From positions 1 to 62,347 of the forward strand of contig URZI01000010.1 of NCBI GenBank assembly GCA_900552385.1: a DNA stretch of 62,347 bases. Direction: 5' to 3'. The translations under genes were made by a program, and so were the position numbers. This document shows, piece after piece, positions 1 through 7,772 of the stretch; the stretch's first letter is position 1, and each line of letters begins with the position of its first letter. Below the pieces are notes generated by a model. It worked only from the letters and a program-made list of their open reading frames with translations, ran no database searches and was not told the origin of the DNA. This stretch comes from an uncultured Collinsella sp. GTDB lineage: Bacteria > Actinomycetota > Coriobacteriia > Coriobacteriales > Coriobacteriaceae.

Positions 1-2
1 TA

Positions 3-35
3 TCGTCGGCAGCGTCAGATGTGTATAAGAGACAG
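3..35 (+). other. Nextera transposase adapter left on contig end
   Basis: Positions 3-16 read TCGTCGGCAGCGTC and 17-35 read AGATGTGTATAAGAGACAG, which is the Illumina Nextera read-1 adapter followed by the 19-bp Tn5 mosaic end. This is library DNA, not genome. It continues the reading frame of the adjacent truncated gene, so any protein called there gets a false C-terminus (PVSYTHL...). Confidence 0.97.
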
Positions 36-348
36 GGGCGAGGAGGGATGGGGTGGGGGTGGTGGCCGTGTTGGTTGTGGCGGTGGTGGTGCCGGCAGCG
101 TTTTCCGTGTTGACTGCGCTGGTGCCGGTGGATGTTGCGGTGCCGTCTTCTGCGGTATCTGCTGTCGCATTTGTATTGGTGCCGTCTTCGGCCTTGCCTG
201 TGTCGCTGTTCGTGGCGTCGGCTTGCGCCTGCCGCTCTGCGGTTGCCTGAGGCTGGATGGCTTCTGCAATGGCTGCCATGGGCAACGTCGCGCTGACCAT
301 GGACGTGCACGCAATCGCGCAGAGCAGGTAGTAAAGGGGTCGTTTCAT
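36..348 (-). CDS. N-terminus of a secreted Thr/Ala-rich protein, cut by contig end
   Basis: The reading frame starts with ATG at 348 on the minus strand behind a GAGAGG ribosome site and stays open to the adapter at 35, giving about 104 residues. It begins MKRPLYYLLCAIACT and has a hydrophobic core to about residue 28 (ALPMAAIAEA-like), a good signal peptide. What follows is a low-complexity stretch rich in Thr, Ala, Asn and Gly with no recognisable domain, as in the linker of a cell-surface or secreted protein. The functional part lies off the contig. I see no family assignment. The Pro/Thr-rich frames on the opposite strand are shadows of this biased composition. Confidence 0.7.
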
Positions 349-533
349 AGCGGAGCCTCTCGGTGAGCAGCCAATAGGGTCCAAAGGCAGCTCCAGGCCA
401 GCACTCCGCACATATTTTGTTGGGGATTATTTTACGGGAACACCAGTCAACATCAGCGTGCTTTCTGGGGAAGGTTGGGGAGGGGGAAGGGGTGGTTGGT
501 TGCTCGGTGACATTGTAGATCGCGTTGGGTTGG

Positions 534-1205
534 CTATGCTCGATCCGGCAACTCCAGCATGAGGCCGTCTCGCGCTTCTTCGAGACTCGCCACCGAGACC
601 TTCCAGGAAAAGTTCGCAAGGCTGCTGCTTAGGTCAAGTTCTGCGTGGTCGTATTTTTCAATTTTGCAGCCTGGGTGATTCTCGTCTGGTAAAAGGCGAC
701 ATTCGACCGGTCGCGACCCGATGATTCGATACTCCTTCTGATATGCATACTTGGTCGTTTTGATAACGAGATTGTGCGGGATGCCCTCAAAGATCTCACG
801 GGTCAGTTTTGGCCTAGGGACGCCGTAGGAGATGGGACCGTGGGCGTAGATGCTCCCGCCGTCGGCGATGTGCCTGTCGGCGAGGCGCGCGAATCTGCCG
901 TACTGCACAATGCCGATCCACCCGTCCGCGCACCCGAACTCCTGAATCATGCGTATCGGGATTTTCACGGTGTTGTCGACGATATCGTTCTCGCGGACCG
1001 TGTACATACAGTAGATGGGCAGGCAAGTATATCCGTAGAGGCACACCCCGGGAGCCATGGGCTCCTCGAGCGGATCGCCCTGCTCGCCAGGCAGGCCATG
1101 TTAGTAGCCGGCCGCGTTCATGTAGAGGTGCCCGTTCAGCAGGTCTTCGATGTACGCCACTTTGGGTGCGAACTTGAGTAGATATGCGATGCCGTCGTTG
1201 GGCAT
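534..1205 (-). pseudogene. Conserved hypothetical gene interrupted by one in-frame TAA
   Basis: A start ATG at 1205 follows an AGAAAGGA ribosome site and opens MPNDGIAYLLKFAPKVAYIE, continuing through LLNGHLYMNAAGY. The frame then meets TAA at 1103-1101 and continues without any shift as HGLPGEQGDPLEEP into a further 174 residues ending at 534. Both halves read as one protein of about 223 residues; the residue at the stop was probably a second Tyr (TAC or TAT to TAA). The downstream part contains YAYQKEYRIIGSRPVE, a pattern I associate with small phage or accessory-region hypothetical proteins, but I cannot name the family. A rescue start at the Met codon at 1058 would make only the C-terminal 174 residues and has no clear ribosome site. 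Confidence 0.65.
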
Positions 1206-2075
1206 GGCGTGTCCTTTCTTGGGTAGTGATATCTCGGACCGCCTAGTGCGGCCAGGTTCTTTGCTACCAAGGTAAGGGCTCCTAGCGGGATCCTTGTGCG
1301 GGAGTGGTGCGGGTCGCTGGTGTTGCTCGGGGGTTGTGATCGCTCTCGGCGCCGGGGGGGGGTGCATGTCTGTGGAGCGTTCCGGGGGTTGTTTCCGGGC
1401 AGGGGAGTGTCGGCTGCCGTCAGTTAATAACGAATTTGGGGCGAGCTCACAATTGAGGCTGTCCTGCGCAACCTCAGCGGGGCAACGTTCCTCAGACGCG
1501 TGCTGGAAGTGGTGCCGTGTGATTGGGCCTCGCTGTAGTGCCAAACGTTGCGGGCATTGATGCGGGATTTCTGTCAAAGAGATTCTTATTCGTTCTGGTT
1601 TGCCTGATGTATGAGGCTCAAGTGGTCCAGGTATTCGTGTCGTGTTTTGTGGGTATGACCGAATTAGCTGAAACAAAGGCCTAACCGTCCTCATCTAGAC
1701 TCCGAGCCTCGGTTTTCAAGGGCCGACCCCGGATGATGTGGCGTCTCTGCGAGTTGGCGTATCCGGTCGTTTTTGACAAAAGCCAATATGATTTGCCAAG
1801 GAACGGATTGCCAATCAGGTTCTTAGTTGGGGGCGTAGCGTCCCCTGATCGCATAGATGAAGTAAATTGGAAACTGGCAATAGCCGAAGGTGACCGTGCT
1901 GCTCACCAAGGATGTTCCCAGCGGGTTGCTTTTAATTGCATATTGCGGCGCGTTGCCATATTCGGCCTGTCGGCATAACGGTTGCCGGGTTTTGGGCTAT
2001 TGTTTTCCATGATTTTACGTTGACCTTCTTCCTGGTGTTTCGGCAGGGGTAAGGACGCTTTGTGGAGGCGATTAT
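1206..2075. other. 870-bp stretch without a recognisable gene
   Basis: No frame on either strand has a convincing protein: the open frames at 1294-1560 and 1733-1978 have atypical composition and no motif, and the long minus-strand frame above 1205 is Pro/Arg-rich shadow sequence. Base composition changes along it from GC-rich (about 1290-1400) to more AT-rich (about 1560-2040). It is most simply decayed accessory DNA plus the promoter region of the next gene, whose ribosome site GGAGG lies just before 2076. Confidence 0.5.
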
Positions 2076-2960
2076 ATGTCTGATGTTAAGAAACAGCACT
2101 ACGTGCCGCGTTTTTATCTGAAGTCGTTTACTAATCAAGATGGCTTTCTTTATGCGGTGAAGCGTGAGCCAAGTGGTTTGGGTCGCATATTTCAAACTAA
2201 ACCGGAAGGCATTTGTTTCGAGAAGTACCTTCATGAGGTAAAGAGACGGACCCCAATAGATGGGGAGCGATTTATTGAACAGGGGTCTGCTGAAAAGGCA
2301 TTAAGCAAGATGGAGAATGACCTTGCGTACGATTACAGACTGCTTATAGAGCATTTGGATTCCGGCGTGTTTTCTGACACTGATGAGACCTGTGAGCTGC
2401 TCGAACGTCTTATACTTCTCATTTCGTTATTACTCGTAAGGAGCCCAAAATATCTCAAGAGGGTAAGAAGTAATGCTGCATCCTACGCGGTTGAGTTGGA
2501 AGCAGAAGGATTCCTTACTGACGTTGATCGAAAAGAGATGGACGCCGAGAGTTTTGGCGAGGAGTTTGAATCGATTGTAGAGCTTGCTATTCAGGACGCT
2601 GCCTTGTTTAAGTTCTGTGAGGGAGCCCCGCTTCATTCGCTGGTTTCTTTGATGCTTAGAATGGATTGCGGCTTTTTCGTGGCGCCTGAGGGGTCAGAGT
2701 TTATAACCTCGTCGTTGCCCATCTTTCCTGAGTGGTCGGACATTCAGGAAAGCGATCCCTACAGCATCTACTTTCCGTTGAGCCCTCGATATGGAGTGGT
2801 CTTAAAGCAGAGATCAGAGAATGACCGCTTGGTGAGTATTTCCCACATTGATGGCTCCGCAGTCGATGTGTTCAATCGCGCGCTTATGCGCGGTAATGAC
2901 TCCTGGGATTTCCTTATCGCGAGAGATTACGAGTGTTTGGAATCGCTTGTGGGGAAATGA
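2076..2960 (+). CDS. DUF4238 domain-containing protein
   Basis: The 294-residue product opens with KKQHYVPRFYLKSFTNQDG, the hallmark N-terminus of the DUF4238 family (H-Y-V-P-x-F-Y-L-x-x-F). It is predicted cytoplasmic: no signal peptide or membrane segment is seen. The C-terminal half contains the usual FITSSLPIF and YFPLSPRYGVVL patterns, where an [F/I]-[I/V]-T-S-D/S-x-P strand precedes a segment P-L-S-P, so the protein looks full length. Biochemical function is not established; members are common as lone genes in accessory and defence-rich regions, which fits its neighbours here. The start ATG is chosen because of GGAGG seven bases upstream. Confidence 0.85.
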   Translation: MSDVKKQHYVPRFYLKSFTNQDGFLYAVKREPSGLGRIFQTKPEGICFEKYLHEVKRRTPIDGERFIEQGSAEKALSKMENDLAYDYRLLIEHLDSGVFSDTDETCELLERLILLISLLLVRSPKYLKRVRSNAASYAVELEAEGFLTDVDRKEMDAESFGEEFESIVELAIQDAALFKFCEGAPLHSLVSLMLRMDCGFFVAPEGSEFITSSLPIFPEWSDIQESDPYSIYFPLSPRYGVVLKQRSENDRLVSISHIDGSAVDVFNRALMRGNDSWDFLIARDYECLESLVGK

Positions 2961-2996
2961 CGGGCTGCGCGGTCTTGACCGTGCAGCCCGTTTAAT
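2960..2996 (+). terminator. Stem-loop terminator after DUF4238 gene
   Basis: The arms 2960-2968 plus 2970-2974 (ACGGGCTGC, CGGTC) pair with 2977-2981 plus 2983-2991, leaving a two-base loop and one internal mismatch; TTTAATT follows. It overlaps the stop codon. Confidence 0.75.
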
Positions 2997-3062
2997 TGCA
3001 TTGTGAATGGTTTTGCAAGCGCGGAGGTATAGGAGCTCTTATTTTATGCGGCCGTGCTTGCC

Positions 3063-3740
3063 TCAGCTCAACTCCGCGCGTATTACTTCCCGCCGCGCAC
3101 TATCGGCAATGCGAAACTGCTCGCTACTTCCGAATTCAAGAGATTTGTATGTGGATGCATCGATGTCGAACACGTAATTGTGTCCTGGCACCGAGACGGT
3201 GACGGATGCGAAGCGCCGCGAATAATCGTGGGATTGTATTTTCATTTTCAAGAGTGCTTCGCGAAGCATTTCCTCGTCAGCAAGAATAGTTGACCTGACA
3301 AACAGCTCATTTCTTCTAAAGATTTCATAATCGTCGGAGTTGAGTTTCTCCAGTTTTTTGTTAAGGGCTTCATAAACCAGCTCGAACGAATCGGTGCCCC
3401 TTGGACCAAACAGAATCCCGCTTTCATAATGCGCGCCGCACTGTTCGATCCGTTCGATTTGGCGTTTTCTCCAAGATTGGTCATCGATGAATGCGAGCCT
3501 CGAGTAAAGAGATTCAGCCTCTCTGCTTTCTCGTGATTGGGAATCTGTCACCTCGATGCCCAGAGAACGTGTCCTATCGATCAGATCTGGCTTGTCGCTG
3601 TAAGTTAGATTTCCATATTTGTTGCTATCGATAAACTGCAGAACGTGTCTTGCATAGCATTCCCAGATATCGATCCTGGTCCTATCTGGGAGTGGCTTGT
3701 CGTAATATACGCTATCGATGTGACTGTCCAAACCGCTCAC
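3063..3740 (-). CDS. Hypothetical protein, possible PD-(D/E)XK nuclease fold
   Basis: The product is 225 residues, read from a GTG at 3740 on the minus strand; the only ribosome-site candidate is a weak AGAGG-like stretch touching the start. Near residue 45 it has YGNLTYSDKPDLIDRTRS and then LGIEVTDSQ. The pattern K-P-D-L followed about ten residues later by G-I-E-V-T is the kind of core (D ... ExT) seen in PD-(D/E)XK-like endonucleases and hypothetical proteins of accessory regions, so a nuclease-like fold is a reasonable guess. The rest is charged and predicted soluble. It lies convergent to the DUF4238 gene. I do not recognise the family with confidence. Confidence 0.55.
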   Translation of the reverse strand: MSGLDSHIDSVYYDKPLPDRTRIDIWECYARHVLQFIDSNKYGNLTYSDKPDLIDRTRSLGIEVTDSQSRESREAESLYSRLAFIDDQSWRKRQIERIEQCGAHYESGILFGPRGTDSFELVYEALNKKLEKLNSDDYEIFRRNELFVRSTILADEEMLREALLKMKIQSHDYSRRFASVTVSVPGHNYVFDIDASTYKSLEFGSSEQFRIADSARREVIRAELS

Positions 3741-3852
3741 CTCTGTTATTCGAATTCCTGGCTTTATGTTTTCCTTAATGAGGTTCTAGAGAATCCGTAT
3801 CCATTCTTTCCGTTTCGCTGCGGATCTAATCGATTTGGCGAAGAGATATAAC

Positions 3853-4002
3853 TCAGGGGTCAACTTGTTTGAGCTGCGTGATGCTTTCAATCGTGTCTTC
3901 AAGGTTGTCGGGGCGAAGCTTGGGTACGCATGTCGTAAATACACCGGCGCAAGCCGCGAATGTTTTTGGAATCTCTGATTCTTGGACGTAGGTTGCCTTT
4001 AT
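3853..4002 (-). pseudogene. Possible 3' remnant of a lost gene
   Basis: The minus strand is open for 49 codons from 4002 to a TGA at 3853 and reads protein-like sequence (PKTFAACAGVFTTCVPKL then RPDNLEDTIESITQLKQVDP). It is preceded in frame by TAA and has no ribosome site or normal start. This is what the tail of a deleted gene would look like. It occupies most of the 341-bp gap between the two neighbouring genes. I cannot name the parent family, and a chance open frame is possible. Confidence 0.3.
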
Positions 4003-4081
4003 TTAAACTGGCGTTTTGGCGCTACGCTTGCGCAAGCATTTTCAGCGCGGTAGTTTTTGAGGTGTAGGAAGGTGATTGACC

Positions 4082-4468
4082 ATGCCCGAAATGTTCAATC
4101 CCAAGAACATCATCGTCACGGGCGGCTGCGGCTTCATCGGCAGCAACTTCGTGCACTACGTGGTGGAAAACCACCCGGACGTCCACGTCACCGTCCTGGA
4201 CAAGCTGACTTACGCCGGCAACCCCGAGAACATCGCCGGGCTGCCCTCCGACCGCGTTGAGCTCGTCTTGGGCGACATCTGCGACGCCGAGCTGTTGGAC
4301 CGCATCGTCCCGGGCCACGACGTCATCGTGCACTACGCCGCCGAGAGCCACAGCGACAACTCCATCGCCGACCCGGAGCCCTTCCTGCGCACGAACGTCG
4401 CCAACGAGTCCTGGTGGCGCCCGGCCAAGGAGGCCACCGAGGCCAGGTACCGTGCACAGGGCAAGTAG
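4082..4468 (+). pseudogene. rmlB: rmlB (dTDP-glucose 4,6-dehydratase) with large in-frame internal deletion
   Basis: The first ~106 residues are a normal RmlB N-terminus: Rossmann motif TGGCGFIGSNF, then TYAGNPENI, LGDICD, and HYAAESHSDNSI up to FLRTNV. The sequence then jumps in frame to ANESWWRPAKEATEARYRAQ, the usual extreme C-terminus of RmlB. About 200 residues are missing, including the catalytic Tyr-x-x-x-Lys and the substrate-binding half, so a 128-residue product cannot be a dehydratase. The ATG at 4082 has AGGAAGG nine bases upstream. Microhomology AACG is visible at the join (AACGTCGCC/AACGAG). It is followed 14 bp later by a similarly deleted rmlCD. Confidence 0.85.
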
Positions 4469-4482
4469 GAGGGGACAGATCT

Positions 4483-4986
4483 ATGGCAGACATCGCATTC
4501 GAGAAGGACCTCTCCGTGGCCGGGTGCCCGCGCCACTACATCATGCGCAGCTCCTGGGTCATCGGCGAGGGCCACAACTTCGTCAAGACCATGAACGGGC
4601 TGTCCGACCGCGTCGCAGACCCCGAGGACGGGCTCGAGCAGGTCACCGTCGTGGACGACCAGCTGGGCCGCCTGACCTTCACGCGCGACATGGCCGAGGC
4701 CGTCTTCCACGTGCTGGACACGCGCGCCCCCTACGGCACCTACGACTGCACCGGCTCCGGCGCCGTGAAGTCCTGGGCGGACATCGCCCGCGCCGTCTTC
4801 GAGGCCGCCAACGGCAACGGCGAGAAGGCCGTGCCGGTGTCGACCGCCGACTACTACGCGAACGCCGCGGGTCCCATCACGCCGCGCCCGGTCCACTCCG
4901 CGTTCGACCTGTCCAAGCTTGAGGCTGCCGGCTTCCACATGCCCGATTGGGAGAAGGAGCTGGGGGAGTACATGTCCATGCTTTAA
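4483..4986 (+). pseudogene. rmlCD fusion (3,5-epimerase / dTDP-rhamnose synthase) with large in-frame internal deletion
   Basis: The start, with AGGAGGGG upstream, reads MADIAFEKDLSVA, the N-terminus of the fused RmlC-RmlD protein found in this group. It then goes straight into GCPRHYIMRSSWVIGEGHNF and the remaining C-terminal ~150 residues of RmlD (LGRLTFTRDMAEAVFHVL, YGTYDCTGSG, SWADIARAVFEAA). The whole epimerase domain and the NADPH-binding Rossmann half of the reductase are gone: about 167 residues remain where a full fusion would be roughly 480. The frame is preserved across the join. Not expected to be active. Confidence 0.8.
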
Positions 4987-5019
4987 CATCCAGTTTTATT
5001 TTCAGAATGAACCGATGGT

Positions 5020-5055
5020 GCATGAAGGGCTCGCTGATGGTAGAGCCCTTCATGC
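5020..5055 (+). terminator. Stem-loop after rmlCD remnant
   Basis: GCATGAAGGGCTC (5020-5032) pairs perfectly with GAGCCCTTCATGC (5043-5055) around a ten-base loop. Only a weak AT-rich tail (GTTATATTG) follows. Confidence 0.6.
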
Positions 5056-5118
5056 GTTATATTGCATGGTGCGCTGTGCTGTAAAACAAATTTCTGTTAT
5101 TAAATTGGACGGTATTGA

Positions 5119-6162
5119 ATGCTAAATCTTCTTTGGATCATTGGGAATGGATTTGATCGGAACCTTGGTCTCGCAACTGATTACCGTTCTTTTTTGAAGA
5201 ATCGCTATTTTAAAGATGGCGTTCAGAACGAATATAGGGATGAGCTTGTAAAAAGAGTTGAGGGATTCAGCCCAGAACGAGCGTCTGAACTTTGGTGTGA
5301 TTTGGAAAATCTTCTAGGTAGAGCATCGGCGTTTTATGAAGACGACGAAGAATTATTTCATCGGACATTTGAGAATATTCAAGATGAGTTTTTAGATTAC
5401 GTATTTAGAGAGTCCAGCCGTATACCTGTCGAGCTTCCTCAGGAGGCAGTTCAGGAATTTCGAGCATCAATTAGAAGCTTCTATACGAGACTCACTGCTG
5501 TTGACGCATTAAAAGGGCTCCCCGCTTTGATGTCGACTTCTGAAGACGTGACTGTGCACGTTCTGGTTTTAAACTATACGAATACCGTCAATCGTTTTTG
5601 GGATGAGATTGGGAAAGACCAGCCCTTTGGTAAGTTGCTTGTCGGTACTTCGCCTAAGTTCTTTTATCAAGGCACGCTTCTTCATCTTCACGGAGAAATC
5701 AATGACGCGGGCACTGCTACCAATATTATATTTGGCGTTTCAGATTCTGATCAGATTACATCTTCCGTTTATTCCTCTAAGGTGGATTTTCAAGAGCTTT
5801 GGGTTAAAGAAAAAAAGAACTACGGAATTTATGGCAATACGAAAACCGCTGAGATGAGTGAACTGATAGCTAAAGCCGATAGCATTTGTATATATGGCTG
5901 CAGCTTGGGAGAAAGCGATGGTTACATTTGGCGACAAGTGGCTGACAGGTTGTCAGATTCGACATGCAGGCTTTATATTTTCGACTATGATTTACCCGAT
6001 CGTTCTACGGTGGCTGCCAGGGCTTATCAGAAGCGACGTCGTGATTTGGTTCGACGTTTCTATGAGGTTGCTAATGTGGCTGCAGAAGACGAGAAATCGA
6101 TATCAGATCGTTTTTTCCCTGTTGAGTCAACTAAGGTCTTTAATTTCAATTCACTTGTTTAA
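5119..6162 (+). CDS. abiH: AbiH family abortive-infection protein
   Basis: The 347-residue product starts MLNLLWIIGNGFDRNLGLAT followed by DYRSFL, the diagnostic AbiH N-terminus (hhhxGNGFDxxxGLxTxYxxF). Further family marks are WCDLENLLG near residue 60, VLNYTNTVNRFW near 157, LLHLHGEIND near 193 with IIFGVSD, and ICIYGCSLGESDGYIWR near 260. Length and both ends look complete. AbiH proteins are phage-exclusion factors first described in lactococci; the mechanism is unsettled, and the GNGFD loop suggests nucleotide binding. The gene is clearly more AT-rich than the core genes of this contig, a sign of transfer. The ribosome site is poor (GGACGG, 4 bases before the start). Confidence 0.85.
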   Translation: MLNLLWIIGNGFDRNLGLATDYRSFLKNRYFKDGVQNEYRDELVKRVEGFSPERASELWCDLENLLGRASAFYEDDEELFHRTFENIQDEFLDYVFRESSRIPVELPQEAVQEFRASIRSFYTRLTAVDALKGLPALMSTSEDVTVHVLVLNYTNTVNRFWDEIGKDQPFGKLLVGTSPKFFYQGTLLHLHGEINDAGTATNIIFGVSDSDQITSSVYSSKVDFQELWVKEKKNYGIYGNTKTAEMSELIAKADSICIYGCSLGESDGYIWRQVADRLSDSTCRLYIFDYDLPDRSTVAARAYQKRRRDLVRRFYEVANVAAEDEKSISDRFFPVESTKVFNFNSLV

Positions 6163-6334
6163 TTGATTGGACCGCCTGTGTCTCGTATTGACGATTTCGG
6201 GTGGATGTTAGTTAAAGCTCTAGTGTTTGCGCTTTGGTGATTCTAAGCATAGGACTGTTCGGATGTTCCAAACTGTAATGGTGCATTCGTTGGCGCATTC
6301 AAAAACCTATCTGCTTTGAAAGGCTGTCTATCCA

Positions 6335-6660
6335 ATGAACTCGCACATCTCTCATCAGCTTCTTGTTCTCGGTAACGGTTTTGATATCACATGCGGTTTA
6401 AATTCTCGGTTTGTTCAGTTCTTTAGACCGAGGATGGCTGTTGTCGACTAAAACAAAAATATCTGTAAAAGGGTTGGGCACAAGTTCTCTCCGCCTCAGG
6501 CATTGCAGCCTGGGACTTAAATCTCTATTACCGTAAAGAACTAGCTAATAAGGACTATGACGTTAATCGGAGCGATATTGAGTAGGTTGTCTCCGATTCT
6601 CTCCAAAGAGATTTAGGTCAATCTGCTCAAAAGGTTGTTTTCGAAGGGGTCTCTTATCGC
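6335..6660 (+). pseudogene. Degraded second AbiH-like gene
   Basis: An ATG at 6335 opens MNSHISHQLLVLGNGFDITC then GLNSRFVQFF, an AbiH-type N-terminus distinct from the upstream gene, but stops at TAA about 38 codons in. Further down another frame reads GIAAWDLNLYYRKELANKDY and DVNRSDIE, stops, and continues VVSDSLQRDLGQSAQKVVFE; this matches the W-x-D-h-E region that follows in AbiH proteins. Several stops and at least one shift separate the pieces. It is a decayed paralogue or a fragment of a different AbiH subfamily. Confidence 0.6.
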
Positions 6661-6884
6661 GTCTTCAGTTTTAGGGTGCTTGGTTTTGTCGCGTTTTCCG
6701 TAAGTGCTGGGAAATCGAAAACCGCCGAACTAACAAAACCGCGGGTCGTCGGAGCTCAAAACCGGGGTCTGGTCTGTCGATCGCGGATTTTCACCGCGCT
6801 TCCGGAGTGAGCACCAACTTGGTTGGATGGTTTATCGATTTGGGGCTGTGTAATCTAGCATATGCCTTGTTATTTCTATTTAAA
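6661..6884. other. Intergenic stretch with a GC-rich block of unknown origin
   Basis: Between the AbiH remnant and the toxin operon, bases about 6715-6820 are markedly more GC-rich than their AT-rich flanks and contain no open frame I can interpret. The sharp change in composition suggests a separate insertion or a remnant of core sequence. The AT-rich end (6840-6884) is likely promoter DNA for the toxin operon. Confidence 0.4.
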
Positions 6885-6918
6885 TAGATACACTTAACCT
6901 ATAAGTTAAGTGTATCTA
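6885..6918. promoter_or_regulatory. Perfect 14-bp inverted repeat, probable operator of the toxin operon
   Basis: TAGATACACTTAAC (6885-6898) is repeated inverted as GTTAAGTGTATCTA (6905-6918) around the six bases CTATAA. It ends 17 bases before the toxin start and just before its ribosome site. Type II antitoxins of the Xre class normally repress their own operon through such palindromes, so this is the likely antitoxin-binding site; its TATAA loop could overlap the promoter -10. Confidence 0.7.
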
Positions 6919-6935
6919 GAAATGGGAGGTGGCCT

Positions 6936-7349
6936 TTGGTTGAAGGATACGATCTTGTCGAATATGGGGATCCCAAGGGCCGACCGTTTTGGGAGCTGAC
7001 GACTTCTCCCGTCAACTCTCAATTCCAGAAAATGTTGACAGACCCTAAAAAGAAGCTTGCTGCCCGTAAAATGATCGATCAGATTTCAAAAATCTATGAT
7101 TATGGGTTAAAGGTCGCGAGTGGGACCTCAAAGCTACGATGTATTGATTCTAAGATCGGCCTCTATGAACTAAAAGGGTTTGATGGGGCAAATCGAGAGA
7201 TGATTTATGCCATATGTCAGGGCGTAGACAAAATTGTTCTATTGTTTTGGTTTAAAGGACATCAGGGATCAGGAAACATCAGTAAAGAAATCGAGCGGGC
7301 CAAGCGATTAGCCGTAATAGCACGTCAACTTCTGGAATCTGAGCGTTGA
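6936..7349 (+). CDS. higB: HigB/Gp49-like type II toxin
   Basis: The 137-residue protein starts at TTG 6936, six bases after GGGAGG. The C-terminal part SKIGLYELKGFDGANREMIY ... IVLLFWFKGHQGSG ... EIERAKRLA follows the RelE/HigB Gp49-like pattern (lR...GlyElR...g..yRvlY...ivLLh.F.KK...eie.A). Members are ribosome-dependent mRNA interferases. It precedes its antitoxin by 33 bp, the toxin-first order typical of higBA, and a SecB-like gene follows. The gene is AT-rich compared with the core genome. Confidence 0.8.
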   Translation: MVEGYDLVEYGDPKGRPFWELTTSPVNSQFQKMLTDPKKKLAARKMIDQISKIYDYGLKVASGTSKLRCIDSKIGLYELKGFDGANREMIYAICQGVDKIVLLFWFKGHQGSGNISKEIERAKRLAVIARQLLESER

Positions 7350-7382
7350 CTTTTATACTTGGCTTTCGAAACGGAGAACACA

Positions 7383-7772
7383 ATGAATAAAGTAGATTTA
7401 TCTGATTTTTACGCCGAGACTGAAACTAGCGAAACACGCGCTTATGAACACGCGCTAGATATCGAGTTTATTGTTCATCGCGAGATGAAGCATTTGGGTT
7501 TAAGCAAAAGCGATTTGGCAAAGCGTATGGGCGTGAGCCTTCAGTCGCTTTCGAAGCTGTTGAATTCTCAGCCCAATATGACGCTGAAGACGATCGCCAG
7601 GTTCGAGCTCGCTTTAGGTATCAATATCGTTCCTAAGGTTACCGTTAGCTATTCTAAAGAGCTACCGTTTCTCTCGCCCAATGAATCCCTACGTAAGCAA
7701 TGGTCTTTTAGGAACGAGCGTCCGTCCTCGCATGTGAATCTCGAGATGATTTCCGGAGGTTTGGCAGCATGA
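7383..7772 (+). CDS. higA: Xre-family antitoxin (HigA-like) with C-terminal extension
   Basis: The 129-residue product begins at ATG 7383 behind GGAGAA. A helix-turn-helix occupies about residues 40-85 (HLGLSKSDLAKRMGVSLQSL, SKLLNSQPNMTLKTIARFEL). After the DNA-binding domain come about 35 further residues rich in Ser, Asn and Arg (SYSKELPFLSPNES ... VNLEMISGGLAA). In TAC systems such a C-terminal tail is the chaperone addiction segment that makes the antitoxin depend on its SecB-like partner; here this role is inferred from position only. The stop overlaps the next start (ATGA). Confidence 0.8.
   Translation: MNKVDLSDFYAETETSETRAYEHALDIEFIVHREMKHLGLSKSDLAKRMGVSLQSLSKLLNSQPNMTLKTIARFELALGINIVPKVTVSYSKELPFLSPNESLRKQWSFRNERPSSHVNLEMISGGLAA

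Noticed and set aside
774..1181. A 135-codon + strand frame
   Set aside because: It lies opposite the interrupted minus-strand gene, which has a ribosome site and protein-like sequence on both sides of its stop; the + frame has neither.
1733..1978. An 81-codon + strand frame starting MMWRLCELAYP
   Set aside because: No ribosome site, no recognisable motif, stop-rich surroundings; a chance open frame in decayed DNA.
4057..4922. Out-of-frame Arg/Ser-rich ORFs across the rml region as evidence of frameshifts
   Set aside because: The RmlB and RmlCD pieces are each in a single frame from their own ribosome sites to their natural C-termini; the loss is by in-frame deletion, not frameshift.
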